A DNA stretch of 64,000 nucleotides from Pirellula staleyi DSM 6068. GTDB taxonomy: Bacteria > Planctomycetota > Planctomycetia > Pirellulales > Pirellulaceae. Below, piece by piece: positions 29,079 to 39,222 of this stretch. The stretch's first letter is position 1. Each line of letters begins with the position of its first letter. The notes under the pieces were generated by a model, which did no database searches, had not been told where the DNA came from, and was given only the letters and a program-made list of their open reading frames with translations. The translations under genes and the position numbers were made by a program. The DNA lies in assembly GCF_000025185.1 (NCBI RefSeq), contig NC_013720.1:5828001-5892000 (forward strand). Reading direction: 5' to 3'.

Positions 29079-29642
29079 GTGCGAACTCCCCAATCCATGG
29101 AAGAACGGTTTTGCAAAATCAGCAGGGCGACGCAATCCGAACGCCGCTAGGTATGCCTGTAGGTAGATGGTGCTGAGCATGCGGTCGGCATGATCGGAAG
29201 GGAGAGTACTCCGCTGCCAACTCCCAGCACTCCTTACATCGGAAAACCAGCGAGAACCGGTCTATCGGAAACAGTAGCCAAATCCGCTACGAGTGGGTCA
29301 AAAGTCGCTCACCGTGTTAAAGCTTGCGGCTGGTAACGCTCGTAGCGCCCCTACAATCGGAAGTGAGACTAAAGGGGGGCTCGGAAGGTGCTGGAGGGAG
29401 ACTTTGAAAGCATCAGAATCGCGCTGAACGTGGCTTCCAAGCCCGCGCGTAAAGCTGCCGGAATGCTACGATTCCCTACCACTGCTACAAATGGTGCGAG
29501 CCGCATAATCGGCACAGATTAACAGTGGCCTGCAGCGATGGCAGAGCTGCCACGATCCACGCGGAAGGACTTCCCGGAGTGCGTTGCTGCCGCAGTGCTC
29601 CAGAATGAACCGGCGGTTCGAAAAATCGAACCAGCGCCCGCT
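29079..29642. other. intergenic region upstream of the porin gene
   Basis: About 560 bp between the start of the porin gene and the end of ftsY. It must hold the porin promoter. I see no gene, no clear sigma-54 site and no strong hairpin. Confidence 0.4.
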
Positions 29643-30674
29643 CTATTTGCCATCCATTTCAAACAGCGCGTCGACGAACTGATCGGAGTCGAAGATGGCC
29701 AGGTCGGTGGCTTTTTCGCCGAGTCCGACGAACTTCACCGGAATCGAAAACTTCTCGCGAATCGGAATCACGACGCCACCCTTGGCCGACCCATCCAGCT
29801 TCGCGAGTACGATGCCGGTACAGTGGGCTGCCGTCGAGAATCCTTGTGCCTGGCTAATCGCATTTTGACCCGCCGTGGCATCAAGCACCAGGATCACTTC
29901 GTGGGGAGCTTCTGGGATTTGCTTGCCGATCACGCGGTGAATTTTCTCGAGCTGCTGCATCAGGTTGGTTTGCGTTTGCAAGCGACCGGCGGTGTCGATG
30001 ATGCAAACATCGGCCTTCTCGGCGATCGCCGTTGCCACGGCTCGATGCGCCACGGCGGCGGGATCCCCACCTGCTTCCCCTTTGACGATGTTGGCTCCCA
30101 GTCGTTCGGCCCATATCGTGAGCTGCTCGCAAGCGGCAGCCCGGAACGTATCGCCTGCTCCCAACACGACCGATTTACCCTGCTGACGGAAATAGCTGGT
30201 GAGTTTAGCGATCGAAGTGGTTTTGCCGCTTCCGTTGACTCCCACAACCAGCACCACCGTCGGCCCTTCAGCGGCGTAGGTGATTGGCTGCAGAGGCTGG
30301 GCTACAAGCTCGCGGAGTTCGCTTTTGACCGAGGCAATCACATCGGTCAGATGGACCACACGACCGCGGAAATCGGTCTTCACGCGGTCTCGGATTCGAC
30401 CGGCAGGCCCAACCCCCATGTCGGTTTTGACGAGGATCGAATAGAGCGAATCGAGCATCTCGTCGTCGACCAGCCGCCCCTCTTTTTTGAAGAGGTCGCG
30501 GATATCGGTGTTGAGCAGATCGGTCGTCTTTTTGAGCGCCGATTTCAGTCTCGCAAAAATGCCGACGGGCTGAGCCGGTTCCGCTGGTTTCTCGCTCGAT
30601 GCGGCTGTTTGCTCCGCCTCAGGCTTTTTTTCTTCGGCTGCGGGCTGCTTTTTAAAGAGATCGAAAATTCCCAT
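29643..30674 (-). CDS. ftsY: signal recognition particle receptor FtsY
   Basis: 343 residues. A short acidic N-terminal region is followed by the NG domain: GVNGSGKTT (G1), DTFRAAACEQL (G2), DTAGR (G3), TGIVLAKLDGSAKGG (G4 and beyond) and GLGEKATDLAIFD near the end. It binds the SRP Ffh GTPase at the membrane to deliver nascent membrane proteins. GAGGAA precedes the ATG. nusB lies 77 bp upstream on the same strand. Confidence 0.97.
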   Translation of the reverse strand: MGIFDLFKKQPAAEEKKPEAEQTAASSEKPAEPAQPVGIFARLKSALKKTTDLLNTDIRDLFKKEGRLVDDEMLDSLYSILVKTDMGVGPAGRIRDRVKTDFRGRVVHLTDVIASVKSELRELVAQPLQPITYAAEGPTVVLVVGVNGSGKTTSIAKLTSYFRQQGKSVVLGAGDTFRAAACEQLTIWAERLGANIVKGEAGGDPAAVAHRAVATAIAEKADVCIIDTAGRLQTQTNLMQQLEKIHRVIGKQIPEAPHEVILVLDATAGQNAISQAQGFSTAAHCTGIVLAKLDGSAKGGVVIPIREKFSIPVKFVGLGEKATDLAIFDSDQFVDALFEMDGK

Positions 30675-30751
30675 CGCGTTCCTCGTTTGCCGCGCTCACC
30701 GCTGCATCTGCCAGCCGTCTGCCGATTGATTTACTTCGCCGACGATCAGTC

Positions 30752-31162
30752 TCACGAATCTCGTTTCTTCTGCAAAAACCGATCGAGAATTCCGTTGACG
30801 AACTGCGGCGATTGGCGGGCTCCGAAACGCTTGGCAAGCTCCACCGCTTCGTTGATCGCCACCCGCTGCGGCGTTTGTGTGTGCAGGATTTCGTAGGCCC
30901 CCAGTCGCAGCACGTTTCGGTCGGTCACCGCCATGCGATCGAGCGTCCAGTGATCCGCTTTCTGTTGCAGCAGAACATCGAGCTCCTTACGCCGGCCACG
31001 CACACCGCGCAGCAAATCGCGGGCGAAGTCGACAAGCTCGACATCATCCCCCAAGCGTCGACGGAGAAACACGTCCGACACGGCAATACTGCGGTCCGGG
31101 TTCAGATCATCTTCGTAAAGGATCTGAAGCACCACTTCACGAGCTCGACTACGACGGGCCAT
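30752..31162 (-). CDS. nusB: transcription antitermination protein NusB
   Basis: 136 residues. N-terminal ARRSRAREVVLQILYEDDLNPDR, central DRMAVTDRNVLRLGAYEIL and C-terminal RVAINEAVELAKRFGARQSPQFVNGILDRF are diagnostic. It binds boxA RNA with S10 in rRNA transcription antitermination. Likely co-transcribed with ftsY. Confidence 0.95.
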   Translation of the reverse strand: MARRSRAREVVLQILYEDDLNPDRSIAVSDVFLRRRLGDDVELVDFARDLLRGVRGRRKELDVLLQQKADHWTLDRMAVTDRNVLRLGAYEILHTQTPQRVAINEAVELAKRFGARQSPQFVNGILDRFLQKKRDS

Positions 31163-31638
31163 GCAAACCTTCTTAGGATCGACTGCGAAAAATCCGCCAC
31201 TGGCGACAGAAACTCATCCCCAGTATAGCAACCTGCCGTCAGCTTCGGGGGAGAGAGCAAGGACTTCCCGGAAAGTGAAAACCGTGGGGGCCACCTCGGC
31301 CTGTAGCCTTCGAGCGTGCGACAGGCGATTCATTTCCGCCTCGTCCCTCGCCAGGAAGAGCAGCGTCCCGCACAGAGAAGACACGGCGAGAACCGCAGCC
31401 CCTCCGTAAAGACAGCCGCCAGAAAGCGAGGGATCGCCCGCCTGCACTTTGAAAGTCCACCCTGCCCCGCATGGCGACCAGCGGAGAGCACGAAACCACG
31501 ACAGCCGCGGTCGCAACATCGAATGCCGTTACGTCAGTCAATCGGCATCAAGGGGTTTGCAGAAGGGGGGCGAGTCACTCCCCCTTCCGCCACAACAACA
31601 GAGCCACCAAATTGGCCTTCGCGTCAAAACGGCAACAA
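31163..31638. other. intergenic stretch, no gene supported
   Basis: About 475 bp upstream of nusB. Overlapping Arg/Ser-rich frames on both strands have unnatural composition. It should contain the nusB promoter and separates core genes from the kinase gene. Confidence 0.4.
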
Positions 31639-34575
31639 CTAGTCGCCGATATTCTCAACAGCCAAACGTGCTGACTTCAAGAGGTCACCAAGCCGGACCT
31701 TGGCCTCATAGAAAGCTTGAACTGAATAAAATCTATATCCAACTAGCAAAGATAACGACTCAAGATAGTCATACTTCTCTCCAAGTTTATTGACGATAGT
31801 CTCGATGAGCAACGATACAACTTGAAGCAACTTCGCGGATTCTTCCTGATTTCCCTCGTTTACTGCTACAGCAAGCTTCTCTAATTCATCAACCACGCCT
31901 GAATTTATAGAAAAGTATTCTTCTACTCCTTCGTCAAGTTGCGCCCACTCTGTCGCCAGTGTCTGCGCATTCGAAACATCTGCTTCTGTTGAGGTATTGC
32001 ATTCTTGAACCAATCGATTGATGCTTTCTTCATCATACAGTTCAAAGGACGAATAGGATCCAGGATTATTTAGAGTTTGCTTTCGAGCGAGCAACGGCAT
32101 GACGTCCACCATCTTCAAGCTCATTATGAGCTGCAGGGATCGATCGAAGTTAGTTCCATCGCTACTCATTTCGCGATCACGCAACAACTCACCAAATTCC
32201 CCACTCAATTTCGATCCTTGCTCCTTGACAAGCTCAATTATACCTTCACATTTATCAGCTATCTCATCTACCTCTAATTCCGCTGGATCTCCTACATCGT
32301 CGAGTAGAGTTACAACTTGCACCTCTTTTAGCTTGAGTGATACGTTGGCCGAATAGTTCCAGTTAGCATCGAGATATGTTTTCACTTGCCCATTTGCGGG
32401 AGCTCCGGAATAAATCTTTTCAACGATCGACGATATCTCATCAAGCCTTTCCCTACAAAACTCGAGCGATACTTTCATCTCTTCCCAATCGGTCTCGCGA
32501 GAAAATTGCTGCCAGTTTGCCCGCGGATCATCCAACTCAAGTAGTAACCTAGCAAGTTCCTCAACGTCTGCGCGATACCGCTCATCGAGCAATCCTTTGT
32601 CAAGCGCATCATTCATTGTCGACAGCCAAGCTTCACGGTCGTAACCAGCCTTGATCGAAAGTTCCGGAATAATGGGCTTCTCCACCACTTCGATGCTGGG
32701 TGGCTCGACAATCCCCTGAAGTAACTTCTGAGCCTCCTCGTCACTCATCATCGAGTCGGAAAGGAAGGGATGCCCAAGGGCTTCAATCGAAGTCGGGCGA
32801 GTGTCACGCGATTGGCCGGTGAGCCACTTCGTGAACTGCTTGAACTGAACTTCATAGTCGTCTTTCCGGATCTTTTTCCATTGCTCCTGATCTTCTTGCC
32901 CCCACTTCACCTCAGGACTCGACTTTTTGACGGTCGGCGCAGACTTCTCTGCGACAACTCCTGCGGAGAATACATCAAACCTTCCGTCGACGGCTATGTT
33001 ATCGTTTGGCAAGTAATCGGTCTTAACAATTTTGGAGGTCTCTCCAACCTGAATCGCTCCGCCGAGATCGATTAGTTTCATCCCACCTGACTTGGCGTCA
33101 ATCATTACATTTTCTGGCTTAATATCACTGTGCACTAATCCCTGATTTTCAATGTGTGCCAGCGTCTGAAGCATCTTGCGTTCCATGTACTGAATGATAC
33201 CCCAGTACTGGGTATCGCTAAGTTCACCCTTTAGGTGCTTCGCTTTGAGCTTACTCAAAACTGCTTTCTGCGATTCTCCTTCAACCGCCTCCAAAATTAA
33301 GGATTTACGCTTAATCTTCGACCGTTTGGGATAGTCGACTTCGACTTCGATCTCTTGCACTCCCATGCACTTCGGAAGTCCTGGGTGATCTCCCAGTTGC
33401 TCATAGATCTTGTACTCCTTCTCGAGCAAGTGGTCATTGCTCATCGTACGCGAGAACTTGCCAACCAGAGGTTTTCCCTCTTTGGAGGGAAGCATGTAAG
33501 CTGCGCCAAACCCACCAACACCAAGCTTCTTGCCTAGACTGCGGCTCTTAAGTGTTGGTGCCATTTCCTTGATCCAATCCTCGGTCGTTTGCGTTATCTG
33601 GGGAGCCACCGCTCCTTCCAGTTGACTGAGAATTTGACCAGCCAGGTCAAAGTTTTGGTCGGAAATCGCCTTCTTGAAATCGGCAATCAACTGCTTCACT
33701 TTGGGACCACGCTTGGTGTCTTGAAGCGATTTCTGAATTGGCCCGGCGAGATCATTGAGCGACGATAGACCGACCTTCACCTCGGACGGTTTCTTTTCAG
33801 TTTTGACTGGCTGCAGTTGATTCAGGAGCAATGCCAGATCGCGCAGCGATTGCTTGGCCATCTCAAAACTGCGGCTGCGCAGGTCGACCTGAAACTTGGC
33901 AACCAGGTTCGAGAGATCAGCCTTTCGTTGCGGATACTGGCCGCTCGCTTCGCCAATTCTCGGCATCAAAGCCTTTAGCTTCTCCATGAGCTGAGGGGTC
34001 AGGTCGAACTCAGGGGCATTAGGAACTTCCGGTTCAAGAGTCTGGCTTGTTGACTGCTGATCAACGGTTGGCTCGACCGGACGGTTCTTCTCATCGAGTT
34101 GCTGAATTCGCTCGTTTTTCAGCCTGTTCTCTTCCGAGTCATCCTTACTGCTCGCTCCGATCTCAGCCCCATTGTCTTCCGGAAGTGGCATTTTCTCGAG
34201 CACTTCATCGGGGATGTCGTCGTTGATCTCGACGATACTGGCAACTACCTCGTAGCGAGCCTTGAGAGTTAGCTTGGTCGATTCCGTAATGAATTTGCGA
34301 AGCTTCATCTCGGTGACCGAGGGAATCTCCAGCACCTGAAAGACGAGGCCAGCATCATTGGTGGGGTCGAGTTTTACGACACCTTGAAATGCGGCGTTGC
34401 CCCCATTCTTTTTCTTCGACTCCTGGACCTCGTTCGGTTTGATGGGCTTTTTACTGACGATCAGGTCCAGTGGATTCGCCCCCTTGGCGATTGCCGCAAA
34501 ATTGCGGGGCCTCTTCCGGGCACTTTGCAGAGACTTGGCCAATTCCTTGTTTACTTCTTGATTCTCTCCAGCCAT
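31639..34575 (-). CDS. large multidomain protein with eukaryotic-type protein kinase domain
   Basis: 978 residues; ATG at 34575 with GAGGTC close upstream. Residues 1-130 are of unknown type, 140-190 are acidic and disordered. Two similar helical modules follow (about 193-253 and 274-322), each with the pattern helix, KADLSNLVAKFQ or KQLIADFKKA, F-(D/E)-x-A, leucine-rich helix. The kinase domain (345-610) has glycine loop LGVGGFGAAY, Lys373, Glu387, catalytic HSDIKPEN (Asp484, Lys486, Asn489; Ser instead of Arg) and DLG (503-505) instead of DFG. About 370 C-terminal residues are helical and unknown. No membrane helix is visible. Helical modules of this kind remind me of toxin/effector-type proteins, but that is only an impression. 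Base composition looks less GC-rich than in core neighbours, suggesting transfer. Confidence 0.8.
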   Translation of the reverse strand: MAGENQEVNKELAKSLQSARKRPRNFAAIAKGANPLDLIVSKKPIKPNEVQESKKKNGGNAAFQGVVKLDPTNDAGLVFQVLEIPSVTEMKLRKFITESTKLTLKARYEVVASIVEINDDIPDEVLEKMPLPEDNGAEIGASSKDDSEENRLKNERIQQLDEKNRPVEPTVDQQSTSQTLEPEVPNAPEFDLTPQLMEKLKALMPRIGEASGQYPQRKADLSNLVAKFQVDLRSRSFEMAKQSLRDLALLLNQLQPVKTEKKPSEVKVGLSSLNDLAGPIQKSLQDTKRGPKVKQLIADFKKAISDQNFDLAGQILSQLEGAVAPQITQTTEDWIKEMAPTLKSRSLGKKLGVGGFGAAYMLPSKEGKPLVGKFSRTMSNDHLLEKEYKIYEQLGDHPGLPKCMGVQEIEVEVDYPKRSKIKRKSLILEAVEGESQKAVLSKLKAKHLKGELSDTQYWGIIQYMERKMLQTLAHIENQGLVHSDIKPENVMIDAKSGGMKLIDLGGAIQVGETSKIVKTDYLPNDNIAVDGRFDVFSAGVVAEKSAPTVKKSSPEVKWGQEDQEQWKKIRKDDYEVQFKQFTKWLTGQSRDTRPTSIEALGHPFLSDSMMSDEEAQKLLQGIVEPPSIEVVEKPIIPELSIKAGYDREAWLSTMNDALDKGLLDERYRADVEELARLLLELDDPRANWQQFSRETDWEEMKVSLEFCRERLDEISSIVEKIYSGAPANGQVKTYLDANWNYSANVSLKLKEVQVVTLLDDVGDPAELEVDEIADKCEGIIELVKEQGSKLSGEFGELLRDREMSSDGTNFDRSLQLIMSLKMVDVMPLLARKQTLNNPGSYSSFELYDEESINRLVQECNTSTEADVSNAQTLATEWAQLDEGVEEYFSINSGVVDELEKLAVAVNEGNQEESAKLLQVVSLLIETIVNKLGEKYDYLESLSLLVGYRFYSVQAFYEAKVRLGDLLKSARLAVENIGD

Positions 34576-34869
34576 ATGACCTCGATGAAACGCCTTGCCT
34601 AAAAGGAGATACTGCTAAAAACAACGATGGAAGAGGACGAGCGCCCGCCTGAAAAAACTACACCTCAAAGAGCAAGAAAAAACGCCACAGAGGGTGTAGA
34701 CCGCCACTGCGTTTGACTGACCAGGGCATGCTAGAACGAGGCAAATGTTATTTGCAATCCATTCTTGTGAGGGGCTGGAGCCACTTAAGCGCTACAGCAG
34801 ATGACCTAGTCGACTTAGGTTGCGGACCCACCGGGGGCTTTTTTCCCGCACCTAATTCGTCAGCCAGCG

Positions 34870-35865
34870 TTATTTATTGCCCCAAGCTTTCAGATGTTCG
34901 AAAGCTTTGCTGGTGAGCATGCGGCCACGGGGAGAGCGAACGATCAGTTCGCAGCGCAAGAGAAACGGCTCGACTTCGTCTGACAGAGTGTCGGTGGCCA
35001 AGTTCATGGTGTGAGCGACGGAATCGACGCCGACCGGTCCGCCCGAGAAAACACGTAGAATCGTCTCGAGATAGGCCCGGTCTTGCTTATCAAGCCCCAG
35101 GATATCGATCCCCGACATCGCCAAGGCAGCCTGTGCCACAGCGACCGTGATTTGGCCGCTCGACTTGGCCTCGGCATAGTCGCGCACCCAGCGCAGCCGA
35201 TGATTGGCGATGCGCGGTGTGCCGCGGCTGCGGCGGGCAATTTCGATCGCGGCATCGCCGGCGATGTTGCAACTGAGCTTCGCCGCACTGCGGCGGACGA
35301 TTTCCGTCAGTTCGTCGACCGTATAAAAGCCCAAATGCTCGCGAACCGCAAACCGATCGCGCAAGGGGCTCGAAAGCATACCGGCCCGCGTGGTGGCGCC
35401 GATGAGCGTAAACGGCTTCAGCTTCAGGTTAATCGTGCGGGCGTTCACCCCTTCGCCAAGCACAATATCGAGCCGAAAATCTTCCATCGCCGTATAGAGA
35501 TATTCTTCGACCGGCTTGGGCATCCGGTGGATCTCGTCGATGAACAGCACGCTGTTGGGCTCGAGATTCGTGAGATAAGGAATCAAATCCTTGGGAGCCT
35601 TGAGCGCTGGCCCGCTGCTGGTCACCAGCGGCACGTTCAGCTCGCGGGGAATGCAGTTGGCAAAGGTCGTTTTGCCGAGTCCCGGTGGACCGTCGAACAG
35701 AATATGCCCCAGCGTATCGCTTCGCTTACGAGCGGCGTCGACGACAATCCGCAGCCGCTCGATCACTTCCTGCTGCCCCACCATGTCGGCCATCCGCTGC
35801 GGTCGCAGGTCGCGATCTTCCTCGGGTTCAGGAATCTCGGCCGATAAAATTGCTTCACGAGGCAT
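34870..35865 (-). CDS. ruvB: Holliday junction branch migration helicase RuvB
   Basis: 331 residues from the ATG at 35865; upstream in-frame codons are unlikely to be used. LRPQRMADMVGQQEVIERL, Walker A GPPGLGKTT, Walker B LFIDEIHRMP, sensor GATTRAGMLSSPLRDRF and the C-terminal winged helix with RSPRGRMLT are characteristic. With RuvA it drives branch migration. It stands alone, without ruvA or ruvC in the window. Confidence 0.97.
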   Translation of the reverse strand: MPREAILSAEIPEPEEDRDLRPQRMADMVGQQEVIERLRIVVDAARKRSDTLGHILFDGPPGLGKTTFANCIPRELNVPLVTSSGPALKAPKDLIPYLTNLEPNSVLFIDEIHRMPKPVEEYLYTAMEDFRLDIVLGEGVNARTINLKLKPFTLIGATTRAGMLSSPLRDRFAVREHLGFYTVDELTEIVRRSAAKLSCNIAGDAAIEIARRSRGTPRIANHRLRWVRDYAEAKSSGQITVAVAQAALAMSGIDILGLDKQDRAYLETILRVFSGGPVGVDSVAHTMNLATDTLSDEVEPFLLRCELIVRSPRGRMLTSKAFEHLKAWGNK

Positions 35866-36275
35866 CGCTGGTTCCGTCCACAAGCTTCCGGCAAACGCGG
35901 GGCACAATCCGGCTGCAAACCGAGCCATCAATCGGCTCGATAGTGGCCAGTTGTACCATACCTGGGGCACCGACTCCAAGATAAGACCCGCAGCCACTCG
36001 CCGAGCGAATCGAACTGGCGCAAATGTCGACTCGCCAAAATCGTTTAGAAAGCTCCCGTGACACCCGCCAAATGCGGTTTAGCGACGGTTGCTCTGCCCC
36101 AAGGGGCGCGTTATGCTCGACTCCCTTGCCCCGCCGCTAGAATAGGTCGCTACACCCTTAGTTGTTTAAACAGCTGTTGTGTGGCAGACTTCCTGCCACT
36201 GCATCATCTGCTCTGCAAATACGTCGTCGATCGCCTTCAACCGTCATCCGTTAGTCTCTCCAGCGAGGATTCGGC
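35866..36275. other. divergent intergenic region
   Basis: 410 bp between ruvB and the divergent adenylate-forming enzyme gene. It should contain both promoters; TTGTTTAAACAGCTGTTGTG near 36160 has partial dyad symmetry but no assigned function. Confidence 0.4.
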
Positions 36276-37409
36276 ATGAGTTCCGTGGATACCGCAGCCC
36301 CCAGTTCGCTCGAGGCCAAGATTCAAGCAGCCAAGGACAAACTCGACGCGCATGCGTACGAGGTCGTCCAGTTCCATTTTCACGACTCAACGGGCTGCCC
36401 GTTCTGGCTGGAAAAGAAACGCGAGTTCAACTTCAATCCACTCACCGAAGTGAAGTGCTACGCCGACATCCAAAAGTTCCCGCTGTTCGAAGACGAGTGG
36501 CTGCGTGGCGGTCCGATTCGCCGCTGGGTCCCGAAGGCCTTGGCCGATAAACCGACCTACGTCTTCGAAACTGGCGGAACAACCGGCATTCCGAAGAGCC
36601 GCATGGTGATCGAAGACCACTGGATCGACTACGAAAACTTCAGCCACACCTTGCCCGACGAATACTTCCCCAAGGGAAGCAATTGGTTGATGCTCGGCCC
36701 CAGCGGACCACGTCGTCTGCGACTCGCCGTCGAACACCTCGCCCAATTCCGTGGCGGCATCTGCTTCTGCATCGATCTCGATCCACGCTGGGTCGTCAAG
36801 CTCATCAAAAAGGGCTGGATGGAGCACCTCGAGGAATACAAAAAACACTGTATCGACCAGGCGATCACGATCCTCACGGCTGGCCACGACATCAAGTGCG
36901 CCTTCGCCACCCCGAAGCTGCTCGATGCGCTTTGCCAAGAGCTCGAAAATCGGGGCATGAGCCTCAAGGAACTCGGCATCACCGGCATTTTCTCAGGCGG
37001 AACCGAATTCACCCCACAGTGGACGCGCTACTGCATCGAAGAACTCTTCGGCGGTCCGCCGGAAGAGAGTGGCATCTACATGACCCCAACCTACGGCAAC
37101 ACGCTGATGGGTCTGGCCTGCAGCAAACCGGTCACCGCTGCCGACAAGTACAAGATTTCGTACTACGCTCCGCAGCCTCGTGCTGTGGCAGAAGTGGTCG
37201 ACTTCGACGATCCGATGAAAGTGGTGCCCTACGGTGAATCGGGCCGTGTGAAGCTCACCACGATGACCAAGGAATTCTTCGTACCCGGCTTCCTTGAGCG
37301 CGACGAAGGGGAACGCGAAATGCCGTTCGACAAGTATCCTTGGGACGGTGTGAGCGGCGTGAAACCGTGGCGCGGCATCGCCTCCAGCACCACCGTCGGC
37401 GTCTACTAA
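36276..37409 (+). CDS. short adenylate-forming enzyme, PaaK/LuxE-like
   Basis: 377 residues; GAGGA seven bases before the ATG. The phosphate loop YVFETGGTTGIPKSR is the core A3 motif of AMP-forming acyl/aryl ligases, TPTYGNT fits the A5 region, and GESGRVKLTTMTKEFFVPGFLERDEGER fits the A7-A8 region of PaaK-like enzymes. Length is close to LuxE acyl-protein synthetase and shorter than PaaK (no full C-terminal lid). It is followed by an aldehyde-dehydrogenase-fold reductase, so it probably activates a carboxylic acid that the reductase turns into an aldehyde. Substrate unknown. Confidence 0.75.
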   Translation: MSSVDTAAPSSLEAKIQAAKDKLDAHAYEVVQFHFHDSTGCPFWLEKKREFNFNPLTEVKCYADIQKFPLFEDEWLRGGPIRRWVPKALADKPTYVFETGGTTGIPKSRMVIEDHWIDYENFSHTLPDEYFPKGSNWLMLGPSGPRRLRLAVEHLAQFRGGICFCIDLDPRWVVKLIKKGWMEHLEEYKKHCIDQAITILTAGHDIKCAFATPKLLDALCQELENRGMSLKELGITGIFSGGTEFTPQWTRYCIEELFGGPPEESGIYMTPTYGNTLMGLACSKPVTAADKYKISYYAPQPRAVAEVVDFDDPMKVVPYGESGRVKLTTMTKEFFVPGFLERDEGEREMPFDKYPWDGVSGVKPWRGIASSTTVGVY

Positions 37410-37433
37410 ACCGACCGGTCGTCAGCGAGTTTT

Positions 37434-37612
37434 GAGGGTGCCACTCAAGTTTTGGGTGGCACTCGAATCTCGGGGTGGCACTGCTGGCTTGTCCAGCAGT
37501 GTGCCCCCTAATCCGACCTGACCATCGTGTGCCACAGGGCTCTGCCCAGTGCGAACTGCGAACCAAAATCTTGAATTGCAACTTGCCTGGGTGCCACTGG
37601 CTTTGCCAGTGC
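37434..37612. repeat. REP-like GTGGCACT repeats with hairpins
   Basis: Variants of GGTGGCACT/GGTGCCACT recur at about 37436, 37455, 37474 and 37590 between two genes of one presumed operon. Two perfect hairpins are included: CACTGCTGG/CCAGCAGTG (37479-37501) and CACTGGC/GCCAGTG (37595-37611). The arrangement looks like an interspersed palindromic repeat; copies elsewhere in the genome are expected but not shown here. Confidence 0.6.
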
Positions 37613-37700
37613 AAACAGTAAATACCCCTCGTTTCAACGAAGTCGTCGTCCCCACCTTGCGACCTCCTCCCTACGTCCACCGCTGCTGGAGATTTCCGCC

Positions 37701-39122
37701 GTGCTAACGATTCCTGTTCTTCGCTGGGGCAAGCCTTACGAATCGCTCGAGTTCGACGAAGTCAAGCACTTCGCCACCGGCGAACCAATCGCCAAGATCG
37801 GACTCTCGGCTGGCGGCATGCTCACCCGCGACATGCGTAACTCGCACAAAGCACGCGAAGCCCTGAAGAAGTTCTCCATCGAAGAGCTGATCGCCATGTG
37901 CAAAAAGGCGGGCGAGCTCTACAGCACTGCCACGCTCCCGATGGGGGATGGCACACAGTCTCCCGACGAGTTCGTGCACGCCCAATCGGCCAGCACCGGC
38001 CTCCCCGAGCACATGTGCCGCGCCAACATGACCAAGAACGCCTTCGTGCTTGGCAACATGGACAAAATCCTCTCCTGCCTCACTCGCGGGCTGCCGCTCG
38101 ACATCTTCACTAAAGGCTATGGCGACGAAGGTCGCGGCGTGACCGTCAGCTTCCAGGCTACCACCCCGGTCCTCGGAGCGGTTCTTCCCTCCAACAGCCC
38201 CGGCGTACACACCCTGTGGCTCCCTGCGATTCCGCTGCAAATCGGCCTGGTACTGAAGCCCGGTTCCTCCGAACCGTGGACCCCCTACCGCATGTTCTAC
38301 GCCTACACCGCTGCTGGCATCCCAGCCGAAGCGATCTCGATCTACCCCGGTGCCGGTGGCGATGTCGGCAATGCGCTGCTCAACGCCTGCTCGCGCAGCA
38401 TGGTCTTTGGCAGCGAGAAGACGGTGGCCCAGTACGCCGGCAATCCCAAGGTTCAGCCTCACGGTCCAGGCTGGTCGAAGGTGATCCTCGCCGACGACTG
38501 TGTCGACGAGTGGGAAAAGTACATCGACGTCATGGCCGAAAGCATTTACTGCAACAGCGGTCGAGGCTGTATCAACGCCTCCGCCGTCTTCGCCTCGCGT
38601 CACACCGAGAAGATTGCCGAAGCACTCGCCGCCAAGCTTGGCCCGGTCGAAGTCAAACCGCCGCAAGACCCTGCTGCTGGCCTCGCCGCCTTCACCACTC
38701 CCGGCGTTGCCGCCAGCGTGTGGGGCATGATCGAACAAGACCTGAAAGAAACGGGCGTCACCGACATGACGAGCAAGTACGGACCGCGCCTCGAAGAATA
38801 TGATCGCTACGCCTACCTGCGCCCCACGATCGTCCACTGCGATTCGCCCGAGCGAGCGATCGTGAAGAAGGAATTCATGTTCCCGTTTGCTTCGGTGGTG
38901 AAGTGTCCGCAGAAGGACTTCCTCACCAAGATTGGCCCCACGCTGATCGGCACCCTCATCAGCAAAGATGAGACGCTAATTCAGCAAGCGATCGACTGCA
39001 CCCACATCGACCGCCTCAACATCGGCGCCATCCCCACCAACCGCCTCAACTGGCTGCAGCCCCACGAAGGGAACATCATCGACTTCCTCTTCCGCAACCG
39101 CGCCGTCCAACTCGCTACCTAA
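37701..39122 (+). CDS. aldehyde dehydrogenase-fold reductase, LuxC/acyl-CoA reductase-like
   Basis: 473 residues from a GTG at 37701 with TGGAGAT upstream. The fold is ALDH superfamily: PSNSPGVHTLWLPAIPLQIGLVLKPGSSEP (Asn and Lys region) and the nucleophile Cys in NSGRGCINASA. The usual ELGGK glutamate is replaced (HGPGWSKVIL), as in CoA-dependent acylating or LuxC-type enzymes that make aldehydes from activated acids. It follows an adenylate-forming enzyme, and an iron alcohol dehydrogenase lies about 2.6 kb downstream, together outlining acid to aldehyde to alcohol or the reverse. Confidence 0.78.
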   Translation: MLTIPVLRWGKPYESLEFDEVKHFATGEPIAKIGLSAGGMLTRDMRNSHKAREALKKFSIEELIAMCKKAGELYSTATLPMGDGTQSPDEFVHAQSASTGLPEHMCRANMTKNAFVLGNMDKILSCLTRGLPLDIFTKGYGDEGRGVTVSFQATTPVLGAVLPSNSPGVHTLWLPAIPLQIGLVLKPGSSEPWTPYRMFYAYTAAGIPAEAISIYPGAGGDVGNALLNACSRSMVFGSEKTVAQYAGNPKVQPHGPGWSKVILADDCVDEWEKYIDVMAESIYCNSGRGCINASAVFASRHTEKIAEALAAKLGPVEVKPPQDPAAGLAAFTTPGVAASVWGMIEQDLKETGVTDMTSKYGPRLEEYDRYAYLRPTIVHCDSPERAIVKKEFMFPFASVVKCPQKDFLTKIGPTLIGTLISKDETLIQQAIDCTHIDRLNIGAIPTNRLNWLQPHEGNIIDFLFRNRAVQLAT

Positions 39123-39195
39123 TTCGCCTGGGTGGCGGCGGGCGCTACGAGTTAACGGAAGCCCCCAAAACCTAGCTCATTCGCAAACCATCTCT

Positions 39196-39222
39196 AGGCA
39201 CCCCTCGCAGGGTGCCTTTTTT
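39196..39222 (+). terminator. Rho-independent terminator after the reductase gene
   Basis: AGGCACCC (39196-39203) and GGGTGCCT (39210-39217) form a perfect 8-bp stem, followed by TTTTTT including the last stem base. Confidence 0.92.
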
